From: Planotetraspora thailandica
GTDB lineage: Bacteria > Actinomycetota > Actinomycetes > Streptosporangiales > Streptosporangiaceae
NCBI RefSeq assembly: GCF_016863335.1
Contig: NZ_BOOR01000003.1
Location: forward strand, 34,504 to 98,503
Direction: 5' to 3'
Length of the DNA: 64,000 nt
Position 1 is the first letter of the stretch. Each line of letters opens with the position of its first letter. Shown in pieces: positions 41,664-53,846 of the stretch. The notes under the pieces were generated by a model, which saw only the letters and a program-made list of their open reading frames with translations, did not search any database and had not been told where the DNA came from. Made by a program: the position numbers and the translations under genes.

Positions 41664-42409
41664 CGGCGACCCTGGTCCTCGCCGCGCACGGCGCGCGCAG
41701 CCGAGGTTGGGAGTCCGTCATGGGCTCCCTCGCCGACGGGGTCCGCCGTGCCCGGCCGGGCTGCCGCGTCGAGCTCGGATTCCTGGAGACGAGCAGGCCG
41801 CCGCTCGCCGACGTGCTGAGCGCGGTGCCCGGCCCCGTCGTGGTCGTCCCCCTGTTGCTCGCGGGCGGCTATCACGTGCACATCGACCTGCCGGCCGTCG
41901 TCGCGGCGACCCGCCCGGACGCTCTGGTGGCCCGGCAGCTCGGGCCGCATCCGCTGCTGACCGCCGCGCTCGCCAGACGCCTCGCCTCCGCCGGGCTGCG
42001 GGCGTGCGACGCGGTCGTGCTCGCCGCGGCCGGATCCTCCGATCCCGCCGCCGTCGAGGACGTCAGGGCCGCGGCCCGGCTCCTGTCCGTACGGCTCTCG
42101 CGTCCCGTGAGCGCCGCCTTCGGCTCGGGAACCGGCCTGTCCGTGGCGGAGGCGCTCGACCGGGTCAGGTCGGGCCCCGCTCCGCGTGTGATGATCGCGT
42201 CCTACCTGCTCGCCCCCGGGCTCTTCCACGCCCGCCTGGCCGCGAGCGGGGCCGACGCGGTGAGCGCGCCCCTCGGCACCGACCCGGACGTGGCGGCACT
42301 CGTCTGGACGAGATTCGACGAGGCCCTGGCCGCCGGCCGGTGGACGCCCCGGCCCGAAGCCGCTGCCGTGCCGAGAAGGCCGCGCGCCCGCAGGCTCGCG
42401 CTGCGCTGA
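41660..42409 (+). CDS. Sirohydrochlorin chelatase / CbiX-like protein
   Basis: The start is ATG 41660, overlapping the previous TGA (ATGA). The 249-residue product has the CbiX/SirB layout of two related halves: LVLAAHGARSRGWES at the N-terminus with the metal-binding His of AHG, VVVPLLLAGGYHVHIDLP with further His ligands, and ASYLLAPGLFHAR in the second half. Such enzymes insert Fe2+ or Co2+ into sirohydrochlorin. Coupling with the HemD-wHTH gene places the pair in siroheme synthesis, possibly linked to nitrate or sulfite reduction. Which metal is used cannot be decided. Confidence 0.87.
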   Translation: MTATLVLAAHGARSRGWESVMGSLADGVRRARPGCRVELGFLETSRPPLADVLSAVPGPVVVVPLLLAGGYHVHIDLPAVVAATRPDALVARQLGPHPLLTAALARRLASAGLRACDAVVLAAAGSSDPAAVEDVRAAARLLSVRLSRPVSAAFGSGTGLSVAEALDRVRSGPAPRVMIASYLLAPGLFHARLAASGADAVSAPLGTDPDVAALVWTRFDEALAAGRWTPRPEAAAVPRRPRARRLALR

Positions 42410-42415
42410 CGGCTC

Positions 42416-42436
42416 AGGGCGGGCGCCGCCCGCCCT
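42416..42436. terminator. Bidirectional hairpin between chelatase and PAC2 genes
   Basis: AGGGCGGGC (42416-42424) and GCCCGCCCT (42428-42436) form a perfect 9-bp stem with a 3-base loop between the two convergent stop codons. Confidence 0.6.
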
Positions 42437-42455
42437 ACGATCAGGCCGGTACGGC

Positions 42456-43310
42456 TCAGCCGTCGGTGCCGCGGTCGCGGCGGCGCAGGTAACGCTCGAA
42501 CTCGGCCGCGATGGCGTCGCCGCTGGCCTCGGGCAGGTCGGCCGCGTCCTTGCGCTCTTCCAGCTCCCTGACGTATTCGGCGACCTCGGAGTCCTGCGCG
42601 GCCAGCTCGTCGACCCCGTGCTCCCAGGCGCGGGCCTCCTCCGCCAGCTCCCCGTACGGCATGGGGATGTCGAGCATGTCCTCGATGCGCCGCAGCAGCG
42701 CCAGCGTGGCCTTGGGGTTGGGCGGCTGCGCGACGTAGTGGGGGATCGACGCCCAGAGCGACATGGCCTGCAGACCCGCGACCCCCAGCGAGTGCTGCAG
42801 GACGCCGACGATGCCCGTGGGGCCCTCGTACTTCGTCATCTCCAGGTTGAGCGCCCGCGCGAGACCGGGGTCGCTCACCGAGCCGACGATCGGCACCGGC
42901 CGCGTGTGCGGCGAGTCGTTGAGCAGGGCGCCCAGCAGGATCGCCAGGTCCACGCCCAGGTCGTGGCACAGGCCCACGATCTCGGCGCAGAACGAGCGCC
43001 AGCGCATGTTGGGCTCGATGCCGCGCAGAAGGACGACGTCACGCTTGGCGCCCGGGGGACGGGCCAGCAGCAGCCTCGTGGTCGGCCAGATGATCGACCT
43101 GGTCAGGCCTTCGCCCAGCTCCACGATCGGCCGGGTCACCTGGAAGTCGTAGTAGTCCTCGGGGTCGAGCTCGACGAGCGGGGTCGCCTTCCATTTCGCC
43201 TCAAGGTGGGCCACAACGCCACTCGACGCCTCACCGGCGTCGTTCCACCCCTCGAACGCGGCGATGAGCACCGGGTCGACGAGCTCAGGGAGCCCTTCGA
43301 ACTCGATCAC
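42456..43310 (-). CDS. PAC2 family protein
   Basis: The start is GTG 43310, giving MIEFEGLPELVDPVLIAAFEGWNDAGEASSGVV; GGGAGGCGGC precedes it. In-frame codons upstream to 43490 look non-coding. The 284-residue product matches the actinobacterial PAC2 family, related to proteasome-assembly chaperones: EGWNDAGEAS, VLLRGIEPNMRWRSF, GALLNDSPHTRPVP and LWASIPHYVAQPPNP are characteristic. The C-terminal helix-rich 70 residues are acidic and coiled. Mycobacterial members associate with ATP-dependent proteolysis, but the biochemical role is not settled. It is divergent from metH. Confidence 0.9.
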   Translation of the reverse strand: MIEFEGLPELVDPVLIAAFEGWNDAGEASSGVVAHLEAKWKATPLVELDPEDYYDFQVTRPIVELGEGLTRSIIWPTTRLLLARPPGAKRDVVLLRGIEPNMRWRSFCAEIVGLCHDLGVDLAILLGALLNDSPHTRPVPIVGSVSDPGLARALNLEMTKYEGPTGIVGVLQHSLGVAGLQAMSLWASIPHYVAQPPNPKATLALLRRIEDMLDIPMPYGELAEEARAWEHGVDELAAQDSEVAEYVRELEERKDAADLPEASGDAIAAEFERYLRRRDRGTDG

Positions 43311-43479
43311 GCGCCGCCTCCCTAACTGGGCCACAGAATATTGGTTCAACCCAAGACTATTCGGTGAGGGTACCCGGACGTCACCCACGAGCTTCACGGG
43401 GCTGCCGCTTTCGCCGCGAGCGCAGGCGAAGCCGTCCACCATTCGAGATCTTGTGGAATCAATCAGGACACCCTGCCGA

Positions 43480-43485
43480 TAGGCT
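43480..43485 (+). promoter_or_regulatory. TAGGCT -10 box of metH
   Basis: TAGGCT ends 7 bases before ATG 43493. Its position decides that start over an in-frame one at 43364. There is no room for, and no sign of, a cobalamin or SAM riboswitch. Confidence 0.5.
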
Positions 43486-43492
43486 TGCATTC

Positions 43493-46954
<3,462 letters not shown>

Positions 46955-46979
46955 CCCTCCTGGCAGGCCCGGGAATGCG

Positions 46980-47011
46980 GCCGGGGCGGCGCGTGTTGAC
47001 GCTGCCCCGGC
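46980..47011 (+). terminator. Hairpin terminator after metH
   Basis: GCCGGGGCGGCG (46980-46991) pairs with CGCTGCCCCGGC (47000-47011) through 12 bp with one G-U pair and an 8-base loop. A second small hairpin, ACCCGG/CCGGGT, follows within 30 bases. Confidence 0.55.
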
Positions 47012-47118
47012 GCCGGGCCCCCAGAACCCGGCTCCCGGGTGAAGGAAGGCTCCGGGAGGACCTCTACCATGTTGGTCCCCCCTCTTGACGAAGGCCTACG
47101 GCCGGGGGAAGGGGTCAC

Positions 47119-47760
47119 GTGGACGCTGTTCTGTTCGACATGGACGGACTGCTCGTCGACACCGAGCGGGTGTGGTTCGAGGTCGAGGAAGAGGTGATCG
47201 GGCGTCTCGGCGGCACCTGGGGGCCGGAGCACCAGGCACAGCTGGTCGGGGGCTCCTGGGAGCGGACCGTCGCCTACATGCTGGCGCTGACCAAGACCGA
47301 CGTCGACCCGGCCGTCGTGGGGGAATGGCTGATCGAGGGCATGGAGGCCCGGCTGCACGCCGGCGTCACGCTCATGCCCGGCGCCCTCGACCTGCTGCGC
47401 AGCCTCGACGACCACGGCGTGCGGACGGGTCTGGTGACCTCGTCGCTGCGGGTGATCGCCGACGCCGTCCTGAAGACCGTCGGGCGCGAGTTCTTCGAGA
47501 TCATCGTGACCGCCGACGACGTGTCCCAGACCAAACCCCACCCCGAGCCCTACCTGACCGCGGCCCAGCTCCTCTCGGTGGATCCGGGCCGCTGCGCCGT
47601 CCTGGAGGACTCGCCGAACGGCGTCGCGTCCGCGACGGCCGCCGGATGCCGGGTCGTGGCCGTGCCCAGCGTCCTGCCGATCGCCCCGGCGGAGGGACGG
47701 CTGGTCATGCCGTCCCTGAGGGACGTGAACGTCGAGCTGCTGCGTTCGCTCATCGCATGA
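47119..47760 (+). CDS. HAD family hydrolase / phosphatase
   Basis: The start is GTG 47119 with GGGGGAAGGGG upstream. The 213-residue protein has the HAD motifs: DMDGLLVDTE (motif I, nucleophile in DAVLFDMDG), VTSSL (motif II, residues near 107), KPHPEPYL (motif III Lys) and VLEDSPNGV (motif IV). A helical cap follows motif I, as in beta-phosphoglucomutase-like and phosphoglycolate phosphatase-like enzymes. The substrate is unknown. The last codons and stop (CTC ATC GCA TGA) lie inside the first unit of the 53-bp tandem repeat that follows. Confidence 0.92.
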   Translation: MDAVLFDMDGLLVDTERVWFEVEEEVIGRLGGTWGPEHQAQLVGGSWERTVAYMLALTKTDVDPAVVGEWLIEGMEARLHAGVTLMPGALDLLRSLDDHGVRTGLVTSSLRVIADAVLKTVGREFFEIIVTADDVSQTKPHPEPYLTAAQLLSVDPGRCAVLEDSPNGVASATAAGCRVVAVPSVLPIAPAEGRLVMPSLRDVNVELLRSLIA

Positions 47761-47984
47761 TCACGCCGGCCGTACGGGCTGGTGGGGTGGGGTGGCGGCG
47801 AACTTCTGCATGATCACGAGCGGCGTTTGCGCTGGTGGGGCGGGAGTTCACCGAACTTCTGCATGATCACGAGCGGTGTGTGGGCTGGTGGGGTGGGGGT
47901 TCGCCGAGCTTCTGCATGATCACGGCGTGGGGGAGGGCAGGCGGGGAGGGGTTCCGGCGAACTTCTGCATGATCACGGGGGAGG
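47755..47984. repeat. 53-bp tandem repeat, four full copies plus a partial one
   Basis: GCATGATCACG recurs at 47755, 47808, 47861, 47914 and 47967, exactly 53 bp apart each time. Each unit ends with CGAACTTCT (one copy has CGAGCTTCT), and the middle is a G-rich GCTGGTGGGG-type segment that diverges most in the fourth copy. The first unit begins inside the HAD gene's final codons. No gene is supported between 47761 and 48063 apart from the ribosome-binding region of the following gene. Confidence 0.85.
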
Positions 47985-48063
47985 GGGCCGGATCGGCGGG
48001 TCGCGTGCCAGGATGAAAGAAACGCCGTGATCGCACGATCGCCGCCAGATCTAGGGGGCCGCC

Positions 48064-48540
48064 ATGACCTTCGACCAGATCGCCTGGTTGCCGCTGTGCG
48101 CCGGGCTGACCGCCGTGGGGATCGGCCTCGGCTATCTCGCCTTCCGCCGCCGGGGGATCGCCGCGGGCCTGCGCGCCGGCGCCTGGGCGTTGCTGCCCCT
48201 GGCCGCCTACCTCACCGGGGCGCTGAAGACGGTGTGGAACATCGGGACGGCCGTCGTCGGGTTCGTCACCGGCCTGGTGCTGTCGCCTCAGGTCTGGGCG
48301 GGCGTCGTGGTCGCGGGCCTGTCGGCGGTGTTGTTCTTCGTCTCGGGCGTCCTGCGCGGCCGCACCCTGTCCAAGGCCCGTACGGCGGGGCCGGGGGAGC
48401 GGCGGGCCGCCGCGCAGCCGGCCGGGGAGGCCCCGCGGCCCGTCGAGAAGGCCCCCGGGAAGGCCCCCAGGGAGGCTGCCGCCCCCGCCGACGACTTCTC
48501 CGACATCGAGGCCATCCTGAAGCGCCGCGGCATCGACTGA
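48064..48540 (+). CDS. Hypothetical membrane protein, three predicted helices
   Basis: The 158-residue product has three hydrophobic helices (about residues 8-28, 38-52 and 60-98 as a longer or split segment), a basic stretch GRTLSKARTAG after the last, an Ala/Pro/Lys-rich linker, and a conserved-looking acidic end, DDFSDIEAILKRRGID. Related actinobacterial proteins are often labelled cellulose synthase, with no catalytic motif to justify it. The start ATG 48064 follows AGGGGGCCGCC. I assign no function. It stands alone between the tandem repeat and the dipeptide transporter. Confidence 0.75.
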   Translation: MTFDQIAWLPLCAGLTAVGIGLGYLAFRRRGIAAGLRAGAWALLPLAAYLTGALKTVWNIGTAVVGFVTGLVLSPQVWAGVVVAGLSAVLFFVSGVLRGRTLSKARTAGPGERRAAAQPAGEAPRPVEKAPGKAPREAAAPADDFSDIEAILKRRGID

Positions 48541-48865
48541 AGAAATCTCATACGCCGGTCGTACGGGCGGACAATGTCCGGCAATGTCACGGTTTCGCGA
48601 CACTACTGATACGAGAACTCGACAAACCATACAAGATCGATACGAATGAGTTTCGCGTGAATCACAGTTGAGCCACAGGGGCTCTCAGGGTCCTGGTCAC
48701 CGCAGCTCAGGGCATACATTGTCCGTTCCAGAGGCACCGTGTACCAAAGCGGACCTCATGGACAATGTCGCCTGCGATCCCAGGGGGTCCGACACCCATG
48801 GCCGCGCAAAGCAAGGTCATCGAGAAACACAGCGCCTTGGTCATGGGGCCGGACAAGGAGGTTCA
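48541..48865. promoter_or_regulatory. Upstream region of the oligopeptide operon with three GGACAATG sites
   Basis: This 325-bp gap holds no convincing gene. GGACAATGTCC (48569-48579) is a 5-1-5 palindrome, CATTGTCC (48717-48724) is a half site on the other strand, and GGACAATGTC (48760-48769) is a further copy. A TACATT box (48715-48720) overlaps the second. The ribosome-binding site AAGGAGG is at about 48855-48861. The repeated motif suggests a regulator of the transporter. Confidence 0.5.
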
Positions 48866-49852
48866 ATGACCGCGCCGCTGGACGCGCCCGGCTCGGATTT
48901 AGGGCCCGGCATCCTCATCGCAGAAAGGCCGGGCATCCCCATCGTGGGCCGCTCGCTCGGTCAGATCGCCTGGATGCGCCTCAAGCGTGACAAGGTCGCC
49001 CTCGCCGGCGGCTTAGTGGTGATCCTCCTGATCCTCGTGGCGATCTTCGCCCCGCTGATCGTCAAGGTCCTGGGCCAGGATCCCACGCAGTTCAACTCGG
49101 ACATGATCGACCCCGCCACGCTGGTGCCCAAGGGCGGTACGGGCATCGGCCCCGACCACCTCTTCGGCGTCGAGCCCGTCAACGGCCGCGACATCTTCAG
49201 CCGGGTCGTCTACGGCGCCCGCATCTCGCTGCTGATCGCCTTCCTCGCCACGGTGTTGTCGGTCGTCATCGGCACCCTGCTCGGGGTCACGGCGGGATAC
49301 TTCGGCGGCATCGTCGACTCGATCATCAGCAAGACGATGGACGTCTTCCTGGCCTTCCCGATCCTGGTTTTCGCCATCGCGCTCGCGGGCGTCATCCCCG
49401 ACACCGCGTTCGGCCTGAGCGGCGACACCCTGCGCGTCTCGCTGCTGATCTTCATCATCGGCTTCTTCAACTGGCCGTACATCGGGCGCATCATCCGCGG
49501 GCAGACGTTGTCGCTGCGCGAGCGGGAGTTCGTCGACGCCGCGCGCAGCCTTGGCGCCCGCGGGCCGTACATCATCTTCCGCGAGATGCTGCCCAACCTG
49601 GTCGCGCCGATCCTCATCTACGCGACGCTGCTGATCCCGACGAACGTGCTGTTCGAGGCGGCGCTGTCGTTCCTCGGCGTCGGCGTCCGGCCGCCCACCC
49701 CGACGTGGGGCGGCATGTTGTCGGACGCGGTCCGGTTCTACACCGTCCCGCATTTCATGTTCTTCCCCGGTATGGCGATCTTCATCACCGTCCTGGCTTT
49801 CAACCTGTTCGGTGATGGCTTGAGGGATGCCCTCGATCCGAAGGCTCGATGA
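48866..49852 (+). CDS. Oligopeptide/dipeptide ABC transporter permease (DppC/OppC type)
   Basis: The start is ATG 48866, decided by AAGGAGG five bases upstream; the long in-frame extension to 48668 is not supported. The 328-residue product opens with a short OppC N-terminal region (IAWMRLKRDKVALAGGLVVILLILVAIFAP), then five further membrane helices and the EAA loop EREFVDAARSLGARGPYIIFREMLPN (about residues 222-250). GIGPDHLFGVEPVNGRDIFSRVVYGARISL is the usual OppC signature region. It forms one half of a peptide import channel. The operon order C-A-B-D-F is atypical. Confidence 0.94.
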   Translation: MTAPLDAPGSDLGPGILIAERPGIPIVGRSLGQIAWMRLKRDKVALAGGLVVILLILVAIFAPLIVKVLGQDPTQFNSDMIDPATLVPKGGTGIGPDHLFGVEPVNGRDIFSRVVYGARISLLIAFLATVLSVVIGTLLGVTAGYFGGIVDSIISKTMDVFLAFPILVFAIALAGVIPDTAFGLSGDTLRVSLLIFIIGFFNWPYIGRIIRGQTLSLREREFVDAARSLGARGPYIIFREMLPNLVAPILIYATLLIPTNVLFEAALSFLGVGVRPPTPTWGGMLSDAVRFYTVPHFMFFPGMAIFITVLAFNLFGDGLRDALDPKAR

Positions 49853-49904
49853 GCTTTCCCGATTTCCCGTAAGTCCCCGGCTCCACCAACCAAGGGGTTA
49901 GTAG

Positions 49905-51680
49905 ATGCAGAAAACAACGAGACTGGGTGTGGCCGCCCTCGGCGCGCTCCTCACCCTCGGCCTCGCCGCCTGTGGGGGCGGTTCGGGCAGCAGCACACCC
50001 TCGTCCTCCGGCGGGGGCACGGCGGCCGGAGGGACGGGCACGTTCAACGCCGCGCTCACCGGTGTGGTCGACCCGTCCGACAAGAAGGGCGGCATCCTCA
50101 AGTTCGCGAACGCGGGTGACTGGGACTCCCTCGACCCGGGCGACACCTACTACGGCTACTCCTGGAACTTCATCCGGCTCTACGGCCGCTCGCTGGTGAT
50201 GTTCAAGTCGGCTGTGGGCAAGGAGGGCAACGAGCTGACGCCCGACCTCGCGGAGGGCCTGGGCACGCCGAGCGACGACGCCAAGACCTGGACCTACAAG
50301 CTCAAGGCGGGCATCAAGTTCGAGGACGGCACCCCCGTCACGTCCAAGGACGTGAAGTACGGCGTCGAGCGCTCGTTCGACAAGGAGGTGTTCCCCGACG
50401 GGTACACCTACTTCAACGACTTCCTGAACTGGCCCAAGGACTACAAGGGCGCGTACAAGTCCAAGGGCGTCAACACCGACAGCGCGATCGAGACGCCGGA
50501 CGACCAGACGATCGTCTTCCACCTGAAGCAGCCGCTGAGCAACTTCGACTACTTCGCCCAGCTTCCCGCCACCATCCCGGTCCCCGCGGACAAGGACACC
50601 GGCGCGAAGTACAAGGAACACGTCATCGCCACCGGTCCGTACATGTTCAAGACGAACGAGATCGGCAAGGGCTTCAGCCTGGTCCGCAACCCCAACTGGG
50701 ACCCGGCGACCGACCCGAACCGCAAGGCCCTGCCCGACGGCTACGAGGTCTCGACCAACGTCAACGCCGACGACATCGACAACCGGATCCTCGCCGGAGA
50801 CCTGGACGTCGACATCGCGGGCACCGGTGCGCAGCCGGCCGCTCTCGGCCGCATCCTGCCCGACCCGACGATCAAGGCGAACACGGACAACCCGACGGGC
50901 ACCCGCCTCTGGTACACCTCGATCAACGGCAACGTCCCGCCGCTGGACAACATCGACTGCCGCAAGGCCGTCGAGTACGCCGCGGACAAGACCACCCTCC
51001 AGACCGCGTGGGGCGGCGAGTTCGCGGGCGGCCAGATCGCGACCAGCCTGCTGCCGCCGGCGATCCCCGGCCACGAGGACTTCAACACCTACCCGCCGGG
51101 CGCCGACAACAAGGGTGACCTGACCAAGGCCAAGGAGGCCCTGACCGCCTGCGGCCAGCCGAACGGCTTCGAGACCAACATCTCCTACCGGGCCGAGCGT
51201 CCGAAGGAGAAGGCGGCCGCCGAGGCGCTGCAGCAGTCTCTGGGCCGCGTCGGCATCAAGCTGACCCTCAAGCCGTTCCCGCAGGCCGACTACTTCGCCC
51301 TGTACGCCGGCAAGCCGGGCTACGCCAAGGACAACAAGCTCGGCCTGGCCATGAACGGCTGGCAGTCGGACTGGCCCGACGGCTTCGGCTTCCTCCAGCA
51401 GATCGTCGACAGCCGCGTCATCCGCGACACCGGCGGTTCGTCGAACGTCAGCGTCCGCGACCCCGAGGTCGACAAGCTGATCGACCAGGCGATGGAGCAG
51501 ACCGACGCCAACGCCCGCAACGCCATCTGGACCCAGATCGACAAGAAGGTCATGGATGACGCGTACATCCTGCCGAACGTCTGGGCCAAGGCTCTGCTGA
51601 TCCGCAGCAAGAACGCGTCGAACGTCTTCGTCAACGACGCGTACGGCATGTACGACTACCTCGGCATGGGCGTCAAGTAA
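49905..51680 (+). CDS. Oligopeptide ABC transporter substrate-binding lipoprotein
   Basis: The 591-residue product has a lipoprotein signal with lipobox LAAC, then a Gly/Ser-rich linker. The mature part is an SBP_bac_5 protein: PDLAEGLGTPSDDAKTWTYKLKAGIKFEDGTPVTSKDVKYGVERSF spans the family signature, and FKTNEIGKGFSLVRNPNW and YFALYAGKPGYAKD follow. It binds peptides outside the cell and passes them to the permease pair. It lies between the two permease genes rather than first. The family also binds nickel and haem, so peptides are the likely but not proven ligand. Confidence 0.93.
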   Translation: MQKTTRLGVAALGALLTLGLAACGGGSGSSTPSSSGGGTAAGGTGTFNAALTGVVDPSDKKGGILKFANAGDWDSLDPGDTYYGYSWNFIRLYGRSLVMFKSAVGKEGNELTPDLAEGLGTPSDDAKTWTYKLKAGIKFEDGTPVTSKDVKYGVERSFDKEVFPDGYTYFNDFLNWPKDYKGAYKSKGVNTDSAIETPDDQTIVFHLKQPLSNFDYFAQLPATIPVPADKDTGAKYKEHVIATGPYMFKTNEIGKGFSLVRNPNWDPATDPNRKALPDGYEVSTNVNADDIDNRILAGDLDVDIAGTGAQPAALGRILPDPTIKANTDNPTGTRLWYTSINGNVPPLDNIDCRKAVEYAADKTTLQTAWGGEFAGGQIATSLLPPAIPGHEDFNTYPPGADNKGDLTKAKEALTACGQPNGFETNISYRAERPKEKAAAEALQQSLGRVGIKLTLKPFPQADYFALYAGKPGYAKDNKLGLAMNGWQSDWPDGFGFLQQIVDSRVIRDTGGSSNVSVRDPEVDKLIDQAMEQTDANARNAIWTQIDKKVMDDAYILPNVWAKALLIRSKNASNVFVNDAYGMYDYLGMGVK

Positions 51681-51722
51681 CCCCTGCCTATCCGATATCC
51701 GCACTACGCGTGAATGCGGCAA

Positions 51723-51750
51723 GGGGGCCGGTCCGTGAGGGCCGGCCCCC
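51723..51750 (+). terminator. Intercistronic hairpin between binding-protein and permease genes
   Basis: GGGGGCCGG (51723-51731) and CCGGCCCCC (51742-51750) form a 9-bp perfect stem. Such hairpins often protect the binding-protein message and reduce expression of downstream genes. Confidence 0.5.
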
Positions 51751-51765
51751 GGAGCCGGGGGGACT

Positions 51766-52779
51766 GTGGTCACATACATCATCCGGCGGCTGATCTGGGC
51801 GGTCGTGATGCTCTCGATCGTGAGCATCATCACGTTCGGCATCTTCTTCCTCGTCCCGCGTCTGGCCGGCGCGACGCCGGAGGACCTGGCGGCCCGCTAC
51901 GTGGGCAGGACCGCCACGGAGCAGCAGGTCAAGCTCGCGGCCGAGCAATTGGGCTTCAACGACCCGCTGATCGTCCAGTACGGGCGGTTCGCGAAGGGCA
52001 TCGTCGCCGGCGCCGACTACAACAACGGCCCCAGCGTCGAGCACTGCCCCGCGCCCTGCTTCGGGTACTCCTTCCGCACCCGTCTGCCGGTCTGGCCCGA
52101 CCTGCTCGACCGATTGCCCGTCACGATCTCCCTGGCGATCGGGGCGGCGGTCATCTGGGTCATCGCCGGAGTCGCGACCGGTGTGGTCTCGGCGCTACGA
52201 CGCGGAAGCTTCTTCGACCGAGCCGCGATGGGCGTCGCCCTGGCCGGCGTGTCGCTGCCCATCTTCTTCACCGGCATGGTGTCGCTGGTGTTGTTCAGCT
52301 ACGGCCTGCACATCACGGCGCCGGGCAACGTCTACACCCCCTTCCTCACCAATCCGCTCACCTGGGCGTACGACCTGCTGTTGCCCTGGATAACCCTGGC
52401 CTTCCTCTACGCCGCCAACTACGCGCGGCTGACCCGGGCGGGCATGCTCGAGACGATGAACGAGGACTACATCCGCACGGCGCGGGCCAAGGGCCTGGCC
52501 GAGCGCACGGTGGTCCTCAAGCATGGTCTGCGCGGCGCGCTCACCCCCATCTTGACGATCTTCGGTCTCGACTTCGGCCTGCTGCTCGGCGGCGCGGTCC
52601 TCACCGAGAGCACCTACTCCCTGCCCGGCATCGGCAAGTACGCCATTGACGCGATCGGCTACCAGGACCTGCCCCAGGTCATGGGCGTGGTGCTCGTGGC
52701 GGCCTTCTTCGTGGTCTTCGCGAACCTGGTCGTCGACCTCCTGTACGCCGTGGTCGACCCGAGGGTGAGACTGGTATGA
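51766..52779 (+). CDS. Oligopeptide ABC transporter permease (DppB/OppB type)
   Basis: The start is GTG 51766 with GGGGGGAC upstream. The 337-residue protein has the DppB form: YIIRRLIWAVVMLSIVSIITFGIFFLVPR at the start, a long extracytoplasmic segment with two cysteines (HCPAPCF), then five helices with the EAA loop EDYIRTARAKGLAERTVVLKHGLRG (about residues 226-250). The end, YAVVDPRVRL, is a typical DppB terminus. It pairs with the DppC permease upstream. Its TGA overlaps the ATP-binding gene's ATG by four bases. Confidence 0.94.
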   Translation: MVTYIIRRLIWAVVMLSIVSIITFGIFFLVPRLAGATPEDLAARYVGRTATEQQVKLAAEQLGFNDPLIVQYGRFAKGIVAGADYNNGPSVEHCPAPCFGYSFRTRLPVWPDLLDRLPVTISLAIGAAVIWVIAGVATGVVSALRRGSFFDRAAMGVALAGVSLPIFFTGMVSLVLFSYGLHITAPGNVYTPFLTNPLTWAYDLLLPWITLAFLYAANYARLTRAGMLETMNEDYIRTARAKGLAERTVVLKHGLRGALTPILTIFGLDFGLLLGGAVLTESTYSLPGIGKYAIDAIGYQDLPQVMGVVLVAAFFVVFANLVVDLLYAVVDPRVRLV

Positions 52780-53801
52780 GTTTCCTTGAACTGAAGGACC
52801 TGCGGATCCACTTCCCGACCGACGACGGCCTGGTCAAGTCGGTCGACGGGCTGTCGTTCTCGCTCGAGCGCGGCAAGACCCTCGGCATCGTGGGCGAGTC
52901 GGGTTCCGGCAAGAGCGTCACCTCGCTCGGCATCCTCGGCCTGCACAAGGGCGGCCGTGCGCAGATCGGCGGCGAGATCTGGCTGGACGGCGAGGAGCTC
53001 GTCGCCGCCGACGCCGAGCACGTGCGCACGCTGCGCGGCAAGAAGATGGCGATGATCTTCCAGGATCCGCTGTCGGCGATGCACCCGTTCTACACGGTGG
53101 GCGCGCAGATCATCGAGGCGTACCGCATCCACAACGACGTCAGCAAGAAGGTCGCGCGCAAGCACGCCATCGAGATGCTGGGCCGCGTGGGCATCCCCCA
53201 GCCGGACCGCCGGGTGGACAGCTACCCGCACGAGTTCTCCGGCGGCATGCGGCAGCGCGCGATGATCGCCATGGCGCTGAGCTGCGACCCCGAGCTGCTG
53301 ATCGCCGACGAGCCGACCACGGCGCTCGACGTGACCGTGCAGGCGCAGATCCTCGACCTGATGCGCGACCTGCAGCGCGACTTCAACGCCGCGCTGATCA
53401 TCATCACCCACGACCTCGGCGTCGTCGCCGAGCTGTCCGACGACATCCTCGTGATGTACGGCGGCAAGTGCGTGGAGTACGGCACGGCCGAGGACATCTT
53501 CGAGCGGCCCGAGCACCCCTACACGTGGGGCCTGCTGGGTTCCATGCCGCGCCTTGACCGGGAGCGGACCGAGCGGCTGCTGCCGATCAAGGGCTCGCCG
53601 CCCTCGCTCATCAACGTGCCCTCCGGCTGCGCCTTCCACCCGCGCTGCGTCTTCGAGGACCGCACGGCGGGCAAGGGGTCGTCGCTCGTCCCCGAGCTCG
53701 TGGAAACCGAGGGCGGGCACCTGGTGCGTTGCCACCTTCCGCGCGACCAGCGGCGCTCCATCTGGGAGAACGAGATCAAGCCGAACCTGGAGGCGTCGTG
53801 A
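52776..53801 (+). CDS. Oligopeptide ABC transporter ATP-binding protein (DppD/OppD type)
   Basis: The start is ATG 52776 in an ATGA overlap with the permease. The 341-residue protein has Walker [12 protein letters not shown] (about residues 41-51), a Q-loop in [13 protein letters not shown], the signature [15 protein letters not shown], Walker B LLIADEPT and switch His in ITHDLG. The C-terminal oligopeptide-transporter tail has SGCAFHPRC, part of the Cys-rich motif that holds an iron-sulfur cluster in some OppD proteins. It powers peptide import together with the next gene. Confidence 0.95.
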   Translation: MSFLELKDLRIHFPTDDGLVKSVDGLSFSLERGKTLGIVGESGSGKSVTSLGILGLHKGGRAQIGGEIWLDGEELVAADAEHVRTLRGKKMAMIFQDPLSAMHPFYTVGAQIIEAYRIHNDVSKKVARKHAIEMLGRVGIPQPDRRVDSYPHEFSGGMRQRAMIAMALSCDPELLIADEPTTALDVTVQAQILDLMRDLQRDFNAALIIITHDLGVVAELSDDILVMYGGKCVEYGTAEDIFERPEHPYTWGLLGSMPRLDRERTERLLPIKGSPPSLINVPSGCAFHPRCVFEDRTAGKGSSLVPELVETEGGHLVRCHLPRDQRRSIWENEIKPNLEAS

Positions 53802-53846
53802 GGCGGCCGTCCGCGCGGGCAACCGCCGTCACCCGAGGAGAGTTCC

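Noticed and set aside
43311..43492. Cobalamin or SAM riboswitch before metH
   Set aside because: The -10 box lies 7 bases from the start, leaving no leader, and no conserved riboswitch motif is visible.
47755..47984. CRISPR array
   Set aside because: The entire 53-bp unit repeats, including the would-be spacers, and no cas gene is present.
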